A DNA stretch of 64,000 nucleotides from RUG695 sp050943135 (GCA_050943135.1 JBMNOP010000006.1:62001-126000); one strand, 5' to 3'; positions 36,629-46,772 are shown, counted from the stretch's first letter. The notes: generated by a model from the letters alone, not told the origin. Numbers and translations: made by a program.

Positions 36629-38704
36629 ATGAGTTCACCAAACCAAAGAATCGACCCCAACCTTGTCGAACAGACGAAACAACAGATCCGTGCGCTGGTC
36701 GGTGAGATCTCCAAAATCTCGAAGACCGACATCGCCCCCGAGGATTTCCACAAAGAGTTCCTCTCGCGCGTCGTCGTCGCTCTGGCGGCCGAGGCCGGGG
36801 CCATTTGGTCGATCAATGCCGTAGGGCAGCTGGCCCTTTCTTACCAGATCAATATCCAGAAAACACGCCTTCACGAAGATGAAGAGGCAAATAAGAAGCA
36901 CAGTCGGCTTCTTTATCAGTTCCTCCGTTCCGATGAGAACGAGGCGATTGTCTTGCCGAATTCCGGAGGGGAAGCGGAAGACAGTCCGGGGAACCCGACC
37001 AACTATCTGGTCCTGTTCGGAAAGATCCGTACCGAGCTAGAAGCGTTCGGCCTGATCGAAATCTTCCAGCGCCCCGACGCCAGTCCGACGACACAAAAGG
37101 GCTATCTGCGGTTCGTCTCCCAGATGACCGATATCGCCGGGGAATTCTACAAGAGTCGGCAACTCCGCAGCTTCGGAGACCGCCAGAGCCTCTGGACCCA
37201 GCTCGAAGACTTCACAAGAAACATTCACAAGACGCTCGACATGCGTGAGACGGAATACGTCGTCGCCAACGAGAGCCGCCGTCTGATCGAGTGCGACCGT
37301 GTCAGTATTGCCATCAAGCGGGGACGTAAGTGCCGTATCGAGGCCGTCAGTGGCCAAGATATCGTCAACAAACGCTCGAACGCCATAACGCTGTTGGGGA
37401 AACTCGCCACGGCGGTCATCGCCGCCGACGAGCCGGTTTTCTATATGGGCGATACCACCGACTTGGCCCCGCAGGTCGAAGAGGCGATCGAAGATTATGT
37501 CGACGAATCACACACCAAAATGATCGCGGTCTTCCCGCTGAGGCGCAAGAACGTCAACGAGGGGGATAGCGAAGAGACGGAACAAAACAAGACGCCGAAA
37601 GAGCCACCGTTCGGGGCAATCATTATCGAGCAAATCGAAGACAACCGTGTTCCCGACCGCATGAAAAAGCGCATGGACGTCGTGGTTGAACACGCCCAAA
37701 GCGCCGTCGGCAACGCGTTGGACCACAACAGCGTTTTCCTGATGCCGCTCTGGCGGACGATCGGCAAATCAAAGGTGTTGGTCACCGCGCGGATGCTCCC
37801 AAAGACGATCGCGGTCGCTGTTGCGCTTCTCGTACTGATCCTGGCCTTGGTCTTCATTCCGTGGAACTTCAATATGTATTGCAGCGGGACGCTCGAGCCG
37901 GAGGTTCGGCGCAACATCTTCGCCCGGGAAGACGGTAAGGTCGATCAGGTCCTTGTCCATCACGGCCAAAAGGTCGAGGAGGGGGAGGTCCTCTTGCGTA
38001 TGACAAACAACGAACTCGAAGCCGAAACCAAAAAGATCGGGGGCGATCTGGCCGAGGTTATCAAGCAGATTGCCTCGGCAACCGAAATGGCGTACAAAAC
38101 CTCCGGGGAAAGAGGGCGCGAAGGAGACAGCGTCCAGATTCAGGGGGAAATTGCCCGTCTCGAAATTCGTCGAAATGCGCTGAAGGTTCAGGAAGAGATC
38201 CTCTGGGAACGCTACAAAGATATGGAAGTCCGTTCCCCGATCGCCGGAACCGTCATGACGTTCGACCTCTCAGACCGCCTGCGGAGCCGTCCGGTCCAGA
38301 AGGGACAATGCCTCCTCGAAGTCGCCCAGCCGGAAGGGAACCTGATCCTTGAACTCGATATGCCCGAGAAAAAAATGGGTCATGTCTCCGAGTATTTGAA
38401 GAAACTTCAGGCCGAAGACCCGGACGCGGAACTCGATGTGTCCTTCGTCATGACGGTCGACTCGACGAAAAGTTTTAAAGGGAAGATCTACGAAATCCAC
38501 GACCGCGCAGGAAATAAGGGAGACAAGGGAACGGTGGTCGAGATGAAGGCGAAGATCGACAACCCCGAAACTCTGCCGGAATCGAAGCGTGCCGGGGCGG
38601 CGGTCAGCGCCAAAATCTATTGCGGCAAAAAATCGCTCGGATACGTTCTCTTTAACGAAGCGATCGCTTACCTGCAGAAGACGGTCTTCTTCTGGTTTAA
38701 GTAG
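36629..38704 (+). CDS. GAF-domain / HlyD-type membrane fusion protein
   Basis: A 691-residue protein joining sensing and adaptor parts. Seen: a soluble N-terminal half with two GAF-like regions (about 10-185 and 195-370, the second with VVANESRRLIECDRVSIAI), one transmembrane helix near 391-412 (TIAVAVALLVLILALVFIPW), and a periplasmic HlyD half with a biotinyl-lipoyl hairpin (DGKVDQVLVHHGQKVEEGE), a coiled coil, a second lipoyl half (MEVRSPIAGTVM) and a beta-barrel. GAF domains bind small molecules, so transport might respond to a cytoplasmic signal (inference). First gene of a three-gene unit continuing to 42572. Confidence 0.82.
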   Translation: MSSPNQRIDPNLVEQTKQQIRALVGEISKISKTDIAPEDFHKEFLSRVVVALAAEAGAIWSINAVGQLALSYQINIQKTRLHEDEEANKKHSRLLYQFLRSDENEAIVLPNSGGEAEDSPGNPTNYLVLFGKIRTELEAFGLIEIFQRPDASPTTQKGYLRFVSQMTDIAGEFYKSRQLRSFGDRQSLWTQLEDFTRNIHKTLDMRETEYVVANESRRLIECDRVSIAIKRGRKCRIEAVSGQDIVNKRSNAITLLGKLATAVIAADEPVFYMGDTTDLAPQVEEAIEDYVDESHTKMIAVFPLRRKNVNEGDSEETEQNKTPKEPPFGAIIIEQIEDNRVPDRMKKRMDVVVEHAQSAVGNALDHNSVFLMPLWRTIGKSKVLVTARMLPKTIAVAVALLVLILALVFIPWNFNMYCSGTLEPEVRRNIFAREDGKVDQVLVHHGQKVEEGEVLLRMTNNELEAETKKIGGDLAEVIKQIASATEMAYKTSGERGREGDSVQIQGEIARLEIRRNALKVQEEILWERYKDMEVRSPIAGTVMTFDLSDRLRSRPVQKGQCLLEVAQPEGNLILELDMPEKKMGHVSEYLKKLQAEDPDAELDVSFVMTVDSTKSFKGKIYEIHDRAGNKGDKGTVVEMKAKIDNPETLPESKRAGAAVSAKIYCGKKSLGYVLFNEAIAYLQKTVFFWFK

Positions 38705-38880
38705 GAGACTCGTACCACGCCGATTCGGTGGAAACGGTCAGAGGAACCGCCAAACCGCGGTGATCGTCGACAGTCAAGAGACACCAAAAAAATAAAGAAA
38801 AGAAAAACACAGAGTGCTCCCCCCGAATTTTCGCCGCCGAGCCATAGGAGCGGGAAAGGAACTTCGAGGGTAAACGGTGA

Positions 38881-40257
38881 ATGAAGAGGAGTCGAGATAG
38901 TATGACACCCGAAAAGAAGTCGAGCCGACAAACGGCGCAGGTTTCGCTCGTCGCGGGAATCTTCTTCCTGGCGGTAGCGTTTGCGTTTTCCCCTATCGTC
39001 GGGGCCGGGCCGGAAATGTCGATCTTCCCCGTCGCGCCGGGGAATCCGGCAGCGGGATCCGGTTCGGGCGTTGCCACGCCGAGTGCCGCATCCCCTCCCC
39101 ATGAGCTGAACCTCGACATCGGGCGGCTCGACCGTTCCGGGCGATCCCCGAACGCGGCAAGCTCCTCGGACACGACCACTCCCCCCGAAGGGAGATCGTT
39201 TTCGATCCTGAACCGCCCTCAACGGATCGGCATTCAGCTCGGCCTGCCGCGCGAGCGTTCGGGCCTTTCCGAGCTCGACTCGCTCCCGCTTCTTCCCCTT
39301 CCCGACGGGGTGGAACTGGGCGAGAACGACGTGCTGGCCAAGAGTGCGCTGACCGAGATCCCGAAAGGAGAAGGTTACGAGGCGACCGTCAGCGCCAACA
39401 CCCAGGGGAAACTGATCTCGCTCGGTCGCCAAAAGCGCGACGAAAACGGCGAGCCGATGGTCGACGACGACGGCAACCCGGTGATGATCCCGATGTACCG
39501 CGGTATGCTGGTCGAAGAGGGAGAAATCCTCGGTGTACAGTTTAACCAGGCGTTCCATGCACGTCGCGTTGCCGCGGAACGGGAACTGGAAGTCGCTAAG
39601 AAAGAAGCGGGCAAACTGCTTGAGGTTGAAGTGGCCGAAGCAAGCAAAAATGTCGCGCTGATGGAATACCAGCGCGCGGTCAATGCCAACAAACGGGTTG
39701 CGAACTCCGTTTCCGAAGATGAAATCTGGCAGAAGAAGTATGAGTGGTACCGCGGAGAGAAGTCCGTCGATAAAGCGAAATACGACCTCGAAATCGCGGC
39801 CTTGGCGGTCGATGTCAAAGAGGCTGCCATTGCCATTGCCGATGCCGAACTCGAAGAACGCCTGATCCGCGCACCGCTAAGCGGTCAGGTGGATGACATT
39901 TTCAAAAACCGGGGCGAATGGCTCCGAGAGGGCGACAACGTCCTCCATGTGTTGCGTCTTGACAAGATCAACATCACCGCCGTCTTCGATAGTGAAACGG
40001 TAAGCCCCTCGATGATCGAAGGGAAAGCCGTCACGGTTTATGTGTCAAAAGCGGGCGTCAACGGCCCACAGAAGATGGAAGGGGTTATCACCTACGCCCG
40101 CCCGGTCCTGGTGATGAACCGCTTCACGGCGTTTGCCTCGGTCGAAAATACGCAGGTCGACGGAAGTTGGGTGCTGATCCCCGGGATGCGTGTTAACCTG
40201 ATTGTGCACAAGGATAAAGACGCTGACCCGGCCGCATTTTCCGAAATACACGAATAG
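38881..40257 (+). CDS. HlyD/RND-type periplasmic adaptor subunit
   Basis: A 458-residue periplasmic adaptor. Seen: an N-terminal signal or anchor helix (VSLVAGIFFLAVAFAF), a Pro/Ser-rich linker (about 45-120), a lipoyl half (EATVSANTQGKLISLG) with an insert naming VDDDGNPVMIPM, a long coiled coil with VEVAEASKNVALMEYQRAV, the returning lipoyl half (LIRAPLSGQVDDIF) and a beta-barrel (VTVYVSKAGVNGPQ). Such proteins bridge an inner membrane component to a TolC channel. Two starts, ATG 38881 and ATG 38902, have equally weak ribosome sites; the first is used. It lies between the GAF-HlyD and M50-HlyD genes. Confidence 0.82.
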   Translation: MKRSRDSMTPEKKSSRQTAQVSLVAGIFFLAVAFAFSPIVGAGPEMSIFPVAPGNPAAGSGSGVATPSAASPPHELNLDIGRLDRSGRSPNAASSSDTTTPPEGRSFSILNRPQRIGIQLGLPRERSGLSELDSLPLLPLPDGVELGENDVLAKSALTEIPKGEGYEATVSANTQGKLISLGRQKRDENGEPMVDDDGNPVMIPMYRGMLVEEGEILGVQFNQAFHARRVAAERELEVAKKEAGKLLEVEVAEASKNVALMEYQRAVNANKRVANSVSEDEIWQKKYEWYRGEKSVDKAKYDLEIAALAVDVKEAAIAIADAELEERLIRAPLSGQVDDIFKNRGEWLREGDNVLHVLRLDKINITAVFDSETVSPSMIEGKAVTVYVSKAGVNGPQKMEGVITYARPVLVMNRFTAFASVENTQVDGSWVLIPGMRVNLIVHKDKDADPAAFSEIHE

Positions 40258-40301
40258 TTTCTCCGGGAATCGTTCAGGCCGAATAAGGTCGTTGAATACG
40301 T

Positions 40302-42572
40302 ATGGTAACATTAGCAGACAGTTTGGTCTCCAGTGCCGAGCGGATCCTTAACTTTTACGCTCGGGTAGACCTGACCGCCAAGAGAGGGCGATATCTCGGC
40401 CAGTCGTACTGGATTGTCAAAGATCCGATCGGGCTGAAATATTTCCGGTTTCAGGATGAAGAATACTTTATCCTGAACCAGTTGGACGGTACGCGCAGTC
40501 TGGACGATATCAAAGACAACTTTGAAGCGGAGTTTCCGCCACAGAAGATCACCCTCGAGGAACTGCAAAGTTTTATCGGGCAACTCCACCAGAGCAACCT
40601 GATCGTCGCCGGGGTTCCGAACCAGGGGCACGAACTTCTCAAGCGGCGGAATAAACGTCGGCGGCGAGAGATTCTTCAAGCGTGCTCGAACATTCTCTGC
40701 ATCCGATTTAAAGGATTTGACCCGAACCGGATCCTCGACTGGCTTCTCCCATGGTTCCGCTGGTGTTTCCATCCGGTGACGATCTTCTTCTGTCTCGTCT
40801 TGATGTTCAGCGCCCTTTCGCTCGTGATCGTGGAGTTTGATACATTCCGGGCGAAACTGCCGAACTTTCACCAGTTCTTCGGTCTGAAAAACATCTTCCT
40901 CCTGACAATCACGCTGGGGGTCACCAAAATCATCCACGAGTTCGGGCACGGCCTCTCGTGTAAATATTTCGGGGGGGAGTGCCACGAGATCGGTATCATG
41001 ATCCTTGTGTTGACCCCTTGCCTCTACTGTAATGTTTCCGACTCGTGGATGCTCCCGAACAAGTGGCATCGTGCGGCAATCGGGATCGCGGGGGTTTTTG
41101 TCGAGTGTGTACTCGCCTCGGTTGCGACGTTCGTTTGGTGGTACACCAAAGAGGGATTGGTTCATTACCTGGCACTGAACGTCATGTTTATCTCGTCGGT
41201 TTCGACGATCGTCTTCAACATCAACCCGCTTCTGCGTTACGACGGTTACTACATCCTTTCAGACCTGTTGGAGATCCCAAACCTGCGCCAGAAAGCGACG
41301 CAAATCCTCGCGTCGAAAGCTTCGTACTGGTTCCTCGGGATGGAAGAGCAGGAAAACCCGTTCCTTCCCAAACGGAATCAGTTCCTTTTCGCGCTCTACA
41401 CGGTCTGCGCGGTAACGTACCGTTGGGTCATCATGGCCTCGATTCTTTTCTTCGTGTATAAATTCTTCGATTCCTATGGCTTAAAGATCGTCGGTCAGAT
41501 GATCGGGGCGATGGCCCTTTTCGGCCTGGTCGGAATGCCGCTTCTGAAGATTGGAAAGTTTTTCTGGGTTCCGGGAAGGATTTACCGCGTGAAAAAACTG
41601 AACTTTTACCTGTCGCTGACCGGTCTGGCACTGATCGCCGCCTTCCTGATTTTCGTGCCGCTCCCCTACTCGGTCTACGCCCCCTGTGTGATAGGCCTTC
41701 GTACCGACGACGCCATTGCCGGAAACGTCCTGGTTCCGAAAACAGGTGGAGAGCTCGTCTCGGTGGATGTGAAAGAGGGGCAATTCGTCAAAAAGGGGGA
41801 CAAGATCGCCGAACTGCGTAACCCCAAGCTCGAACAGGACCTGATCCGTTTGCGCGGCGAATACCTCGAAACGCAGATGCAACACGAAACCTATGCGAAC
41901 CTGATCGATAGCGAGCGCGCCGCAGCGCAGCGCCAAGAGCTTGCGGAACGAATGAGAGCGCTTTCGATGATGATTGCCGCCAGCGAAAGGGAGTGGAATC
42001 AGCTCACGCTGACCGCACCGGTCGACGGGATCGTCGTCTCACCGGAATGGCGGCTCGAACAAACCGAAAAGGGGGATGCGTTTTCGGCCAATCTTCCTCT
42101 CTGGCACGGTACGCCGCTACGTCCCGAGAACATGGGCGTCTTTTTGGAACCCGGGGTCTGTTTCTGCTCGGTCGGAGACCCCAAGAGGCTCGAGGCGGTT
42201 TTGGTGGTCGACCAGTCGAAGATCAACTTTATTCAGAAAGACCAAATCGTCAAAATCAAGCTCGAGGAAACTCCGGGGATCACCCTTTCCAGCACCATTC
42301 GGCAAACGGTTGACATCGAACACCATAGAATGGAAAGCGTACCGATCCAACTCTCAACCAAGGGGGGAGGGGCCGTACCGACCACGTCCGAACAGGGCGG
42401 ACTCGAAGTCCCCCAAGCTCCCTCGTTCCGCGTCCGTGTCGATTTAGACAACACCGACGACATCATCAAGGTCGGTATGACGGGAAAAGCCAAGGTCAGG
42501 GTCGTCCCGCAAACGATCGGTCAGAGGTTTATCCGTCTGGTGATGGACATCTTCAACTTCAAGTTCAGTTGA
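40302..42572 (+). CDS. PqqD-like / M50 metallopeptidase / HlyD fusion protein
   Basis: A 756-residue polytopic membrane protein. Seen: a PqqD-like small domain (about 43-103), several transmembrane helices, the zinc site HEFGH (His212, Glu213, His216) with Asp314 in NPLLRYDGYY as third ligand, exactly as in site-2 protease (M50) proteins, more helices to about residue 465, then a HlyD half with lipoyl hairpin (GGELVSVDVKEGQFVKKGD) and LTAPVDGIVVSPEW. The peptidase motifs are intact, so proteolysis is possible, though M50-HlyD proteins may use the fold only for export. PqqD domains bind leader peptides of ribosomal natural products (family knowledge), so a peptide or protein client is plausible. 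Last gene of the unit. Confidence 0.85.
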   Translation: MVTLADSLVSSAERILNFYARVDLTAKRGRYLGQSYWIVKDPIGLKYFRFQDEEYFILNQLDGTRSLDDIKDNFEAEFPPQKITLEELQSFIGQLHQSNLIVAGVPNQGHELLKRRNKRRRREILQACSNILCIRFKGFDPNRILDWLLPWFRWCFHPVTIFFCLVLMFSALSLVIVEFDTFRAKLPNFHQFFGLKNIFLLTITLGVTKIIHEFGHGLSCKYFGGECHEIGIMILVLTPCLYCNVSDSWMLPNKWHRAAIGIAGVFVECVLASVATFVWWYTKEGLVHYLALNVMFISSVSTIVFNINPLLRYDGYYILSDLLEIPNLRQKATQILASKASYWFLGMEEQENPFLPKRNQFLFALYTVCAVTYRWVIMASILFFVYKFFDSYGLKIVGQMIGAMALFGLVGMPLLKIGKFFWVPGRIYRVKKLNFYLSLTGLALIAAFLIFVPLPYSVYAPCVIGLRTDDAIAGNVLVPKTGGELVSVDVKEGQFVKKGDKIAELRNPKLEQDLIRLRGEYLETQMQHETYANLIDSERAAAQRQELAERMRALSMMIAASEREWNQLTLTAPVDGIVVSPEWRLEQTEKGDAFSANLPLWHGTPLRPENMGVFLEPGVCFCSVGDPKRLEAVLVVDQSKINFIQKDQIVKIKLEETPGITLSSTIRQTVDIEHHRMESVPIQLSTKGGGAVPTTSEQGGLEVPQAPSFRVRVDLDNTDDIIKVGMTGKAKVRVVPQTIGQRFIRLVMDIFNFKFS

Positions 42573-43039
42573 GCGAGGGACGGCAGGTATAAGCCCCGCG
42601 GCTACGAGCCCCGAAGGGCTTGTTGCCCGACCGGACGTTCCGGATAGGTTCCGAGGGAAAGCAACTCCGTTTCGTTCCGCGACGGAACAATGGTCGCGGG
42701 CGAAAACACTGTAACACGCCGTTCGGGGAAATGTTAAGCCGGAAAAGCTCAAAAAACCGGCCCCGTTTTCCTCGATTCATCTCGGAAAGAGCGCCGTGGT
42801 TTCGGGAAGTCCGTTTCGGGGGGCCACTCCGTCGTGGCAGCGGCTCTGCTACGGACGATGCGCAACGCCAATTCTTGTCTCCTTCTCGGATGAGCCGCCG
42901 AACTTGTCTTGCTCGGGCTCGCGGAGAAAAGTCTGTACATATTTTCCTGAAACAGGCTGAACTTCTATGGAAAATAGGGTTGGTTCACCATATCGGGGAC
43001 CCCGGGAGATTTATCGCGCCACGCCGTTAGCCGACGGGC
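42573..43039. other. intergenic region upstream of the IS remnant
   Basis: About 470 bases without a supported gene. It contains short hairpins (AGCCC-CGAA-GGGCT at 42607-42620 and GTTCCGCGACGGAAC near 42675). It may include the left end of the decayed insertion sequence, but no terminal repeat could be matched. Confidence 0.35.
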
Positions 43040-43999
43040 AAAATCAGGTTTTTTCGGACCTTGTTGCCGACCGGAACGCCCGAAACGACAGACGATCGCC
43101 GGAAGGCACTCAAACTCCTTCCGGGCGGAACGACCAAGACGATGACGGAAGCGGAAATGACCGAACACCCCGGCTACCGAAAGTCGGCGAGGCCGGGCCC
43201 AGATCATGCCAATCACGGAACTCTGTCAACGGATGTTTGCGGCAAGTACGGAAGATCGGCACCGATGCTCCGAAAGGGCATCTTTGAGTCTCAGGTCATC
43301 CGGAATCGCCGGAAAGACATTTCTGCCATCGATGATGCAACCGATCTGCCCAAGAGCCGAATCTCTGATCAGTCCCGGAATATTTAGGCTTTCAATGCGA
43401 CAAAAGCCCTGTCGTACGTTACAGACGAGGCCCCAGAAACCGTTTATGACCGATAGACCCGGCACTCGGGAAGGTCTGCAACTTTCTTTCCGGCGTCAGG
43501 TCGGCGCGGTTCACTTCTCGGGTCAGCAAAGACGAAATCGTTCGAAAGCCCGAGGTTTACGTTCTGCTCGGAATCAACAACGAGGGAAAAAGAGTATTCC
43601 GAATCTTGAGATCGCGGAAAGCCGAGACACCAAGTTCCGGCCTGGGATTTAAACACCTACAAAAGCCGGACATCACTGCTGGGAAGACCATCTGCGTCGA
43701 CAGTCTTGTCTTTCCGGAGTGAAGGAAGAAGGTCGAAGGGCTCTTTCCCGGGTCGCGGAACAATGGAGGGATAAATATCCCCATGCCATGAAACGATGGG
43801 AGAACATCGGAACATGCCTGCCCCCCCTTTTGAGTTCTCCACGACGAGGCGAGAAATCATTCACACCACGAACGCTGTCGGGAGCCTCAACAGCCACAAC
43901 CGGAAATCGAAGAGCCGGCGGAGAGACTCTCCATTTCCGGCCGCATTTTCGAAATCGCTTTATTTGGGAACCCGGCGTATAATCGGGGGAGGTGGATGA
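43040..43999 (+). mobile_element. decayed IS256-family (Mutator-type) transposase
   Basis: Pieces of one transposase appear in order across several frames. From 43061 the frame reads TEAEMTEHPGYRKSA, matching the EAEMTEHLGY N-terminal hallmark. From about 43205 another frame reads NSVNGCLRQVRKIGTDAP, matching the NSRNGxxxKxVxxxxGEIxIDVP block. From 43528 a frame reads KDEIVRKPEVYVLLGINNEG, the catalytic-core strand that in this family is followed by a second Asp (here CVDSLVFPE, stop at 43720). From about 43719 WRDKYPHAMKRW appears, and from 43796 the C-terminal EFSTTRREIIHTTNAVGSLN block. At least three frameshifts and one stop make it inactive. No terminal inverted repeats or target duplication were found. 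Confidence 0.75.
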
Positions 44000-44134
44000 A
44001 ACCGATTCGTAGCCGGAAATCCGTCCGTGGCGAGTCTGTAAGATCGTCGGCGGAAGTCGGACGCGACAATCGCGGCCGACGATCCGTCTCGGCCCGTAGC
44101 CCATGGGAGCTCGTCGGAGAATCCGCGAGGCGGT

Positions 44135-44162
44135 TTGACGGCGAGGGGGAATTGTATATACT
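44135..44162 (+). promoter_or_regulatory. candidate promoter for the surface protein gene
   Basis: TTGACG (44135-44140), 16 bases, TATACT (44157-44162). The leader to the ATG at 44288 is about 120 bases; GAGG lies eight bases before that ATG. Confidence 0.5.
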
Positions 44163-44287
44163 TTAACCGAAGGGGCATTTGTTTTGCCATACATGGGGTT
44201 CCGCCGTAGAAGTAGGCATTTGTTGAATTCGTTTCGTACCCCGCTGTTTCCGCCGGGTTCAAAACGGAAAAGAATGAGGTAATCGCC

Positions 44288-46456
44288 ATGAAAAGACGCG
44301 TTCTGAGAATTGAATCATTGGAAGATCGTCAGCTTCTGGCTGTCTGTGCCGGGAACGAAGCACTCGCCGGCGAGTTTGTTGCCGCGCCCGAACCGACCGC
44401 GGCACCTTCCGGATACGCCGTTGGCGATGTCTATGTCCAGTCGACAATAGACATTGACGGCGACGGGTTCATCGGACCGGCGGAGCTCTCGTTCATCAGC
44501 CACGCTTGGTTTGCCTCCGACGGGCACGAGAATTGGAATCCGGTCTGTGATCTGGATGGGGACGGATTCGTCGGACCCGGAGATTACGCCGTCCTTTCGT
44601 CGTGCTGGTTTAAAACTGCCGACGACCTGCCGGACGAAACAAAATCATACGAGATTTACCCTTCAAACATATCGGCCTGGTGCCTTTTCGGGGATCAGGT
44701 TTCGCTCATTTCCGCCCAAAACGGCACTTTGACCCTGAATGCCCGCAGTGGGGAACTCGAAGCTGTCTGTGACTATATCGAGTTTCCCGAAAACTTGCGT
44801 GTTACAGCCGACTTTAGCTCAATTGATCCCACGCTGGGAATGAAATCCGGGATTGAGCTGGCGGTTCAGGAATCGGGCAAGCGCTACTGCATCGAAATCC
44901 AAAACGACCGAATCTGCCTCTACTATGTCAACGAAGCGAATGAAATGATGCTCCTGGAGGGCGCGGCCTATACGTTCGATTACTTGCAGACCTACCGGGT
45001 CTGGGGGCAAATCGTCGACGGGCAAATCGCCTGCGGGGTGGGAGATACCACGCTCGTCGTTGCCAATGATTCTCGCCTTTCCGTCGGCCAGGTTGGGTTT
45101 TATGCTGCCGAGGGCCTCAATACGTTCAGAAACATTTCGGTCGAACGTAACCCCGATACGGCAGCTTCTCCGTCGTACCGGGTCGGGGACGTGATCATCT
45201 CATCGACCATGGTCATCGACGGCGTTCCCCTCGACGAACCGATCATCTCGTATGAAATCCGCCCTTCCGACATCTCGAACTGGCTTCTTTTCGGAAGCGA
45301 TACCTCGCCGATTACCGCGGCAAACGGCATCTTAACGATCGACGCGGTCGGTGGTCCCTCCGAGGCGGTGTGCGACTACGACGGATTTCCCGATCATTTG
45401 CGTGTCACGGCAAAATTCGAATCGACCGATCCGCTTTCGGAACTCCGGGGGGGAATCGAGCTCGCGGTACACGATTCCGGCATGCGCTATTACGCGGAAT
45501 TCCGACAAAATGACGTTTCCCTATACTATGTCGACGAATCGGAACAGATGATCGAACTCGCAAGTTGCGCGGTCTCGCTCAACTATCACCAGACCTACAC
45601 GATTTTCGTTCAACTTGCCGAAGGCCGGCTCTCGTGCGGACTGGGTGATCAGGTTCTGCTTACCGTTTCCGAGACCCGTCTTTCCGGCGGAAAGGTCGGC
45701 TTCTACGGTGCGGGCGGCACGAATGTTTTTCAACAGATACACGTCGAATCCGATCCCGACCCCCTCGGCCCGACCCCGGAAGAGGTCAACGCAGCTCTGC
45801 GTGCCGACGTTGTCGCGCGGATGCGAGATATGGCCACGATCCCCTGGATTCCCTCTGTAGACCTTGTCTACTATAATCCCGATTACGGGGTCATGTTCAA
45901 GCAGGGCGTCACTTACTATGGAGTCCCATACTCCCAAAAGGTCCGTAACGGAACGCCCGAACGGTTCCGTTCGTATTTAGACGAAAATGGCTATTATATC
46001 GGTCCGGAAACCTACATCGGTTCCGACTGTTCGAGCGCGGTATCAATCGCCTGGCAAGTCGTCGATCCGGAGATTCCGTATCTCGGAACCTATTTCATGT
46101 TCCCGGGACGGGGGAATATCGTGGCCGTAGGGGAATATCAGGTTACCTCGGGCTCTCATACCGAAACGATCGTTCAGGACAATGGGCAGGCAGTGATGTA
46201 CGCGGCCTACGCCTGTCTCCAACCGGGTGACGCGGTCCTCTGGTACAAAGCGACCGGCGGCCATGTCCGTTTGATTTCCGCGGTCGACCCCGAAAACCAA
46301 TCTGTCTATGTGATCGAACAGTCGGGCGCTTCGGGATACGCGACCCCGGTGAGCGGCAATTCCACCTGGCGGGTCGACCGACGGATCACCTTTGCGTCGC
46401 TGTTCGCCAACAATTACATACCGATCACGCACAACGGACTGGTCCTTGACAGTTAA
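44288..46456 (+). CDS. planctomycete surface protein: dockerin-like, duplicated lectin-like domain, NlpC/P60-like end
   Basis: A 722-residue protein. Seen: the planctomycete N-terminal motif ESLEDRQLLA at 9-18, thought to direct export or sorting; two EF-hand-like calcium loops with DIDGDGFIGPAE and DLDGDGFVGPGD (about 55-110), the dockerin pattern; two homologous concanavalin-like domains (about 120-287 and 321-490) both opening YEIxPSxIS and closing FRNISVE or FQQIHVE; and a C-terminal cysteine-hydrolase-like part (500-722) with Cys581 in SDCSSAV and His659 in GGHVRLI. That Cys/His spacing fits NlpC/P60 or CHAP peptidases of peptidoglycan or peptides. Probably exported and calcium-stabilised; the enzymatic role is inferred. 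Confidence 0.8.
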   Translation: MKRRVLRIESLEDRQLLAVCAGNEALAGEFVAAPEPTAAPSGYAVGDVYVQSTIDIDGDGFIGPAELSFISHAWFASDGHENWNPVCDLDGDGFVGPGDYAVLSSCWFKTADDLPDETKSYEIYPSNISAWCLFGDQVSLISAQNGTLTLNARSGELEAVCDYIEFPENLRVTADFSSIDPTLGMKSGIELAVQESGKRYCIEIQNDRICLYYVNEANEMMLLEGAAYTFDYLQTYRVWGQIVDGQIACGVGDTTLVVANDSRLSVGQVGFYAAEGLNTFRNISVERNPDTAASPSYRVGDVIISSTMVIDGVPLDEPIISYEIRPSDISNWLLFGSDTSPITAANGILTIDAVGGPSEAVCDYDGFPDHLRVTAKFESTDPLSELRGGIELAVHDSGMRYYAEFRQNDVSLYYVDESEQMIELASCAVSLNYHQTYTIFVQLAEGRLSCGLGDQVLLTVSETRLSGGKVGFYGAGGTNVFQQIHVESDPDPLGPTPEEVNAALRADVVARMRDMATIPWIPSVDLVYYNPDYGVMFKQGVTYYGVPYSQKVRNGTPERFRSYLDENGYYIGPETYIGSDCSSAVSIAWQVVDPEIPYLGTYFMFPGRGNIVAVGEYQVTSGSHTETIVQDNGQAVMYAAYACLQPGDAVLWYKATGGHVRLISAVDPENQSVYVIEQSGASGYATPVSGNSTWRVDRRITFASLFANNYIPITHNGLVLDS

Positions 46457-46772
46457 GATCAAGGCCGATCGGGTCGCGCGGCTCTCGGCCACGGCCTCCT
46501 TCGCAGTAAAATGTTTGGTTGCGCTTCGTGGTTTGAATGGGTGCCCCCGAAAGGGGGCCCTTTGGCTTTTTCTGCCACGAATATCTTTTGGATGAGAAAT
46601 TTCCCGAACCGTTTCATTCGCAAACCGCACGGCCCGGTTCGGAACACATGTTGAGAAACTTCCGGAAGACCGTCTCCGGAAAAGCCCGTTTCGGGAACTT
46701 TCCGAAGTTCTCCGGAAGGTGACGACAGAGAAAACCTTTCCGAAAAAGGTCTCCATCGGGGGAATGCCACTC
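46457..46772. other. short convergent intergenic region
   Basis: 316 bases between the ends of the surface protein gene and polA. It holds one GC hairpin near 46539-46560; otherwise nothing is recognised. Confidence 0.45.
46539..46572. terminator. possible bidirectional terminator
   Basis: The inner stem GCCCCC-GAAA-GGGGGC (46543-46558), with a mismatch outside it, is followed by T-rich sequence on the plus strand. It sits between two converging genes. Confidence 0.35.
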
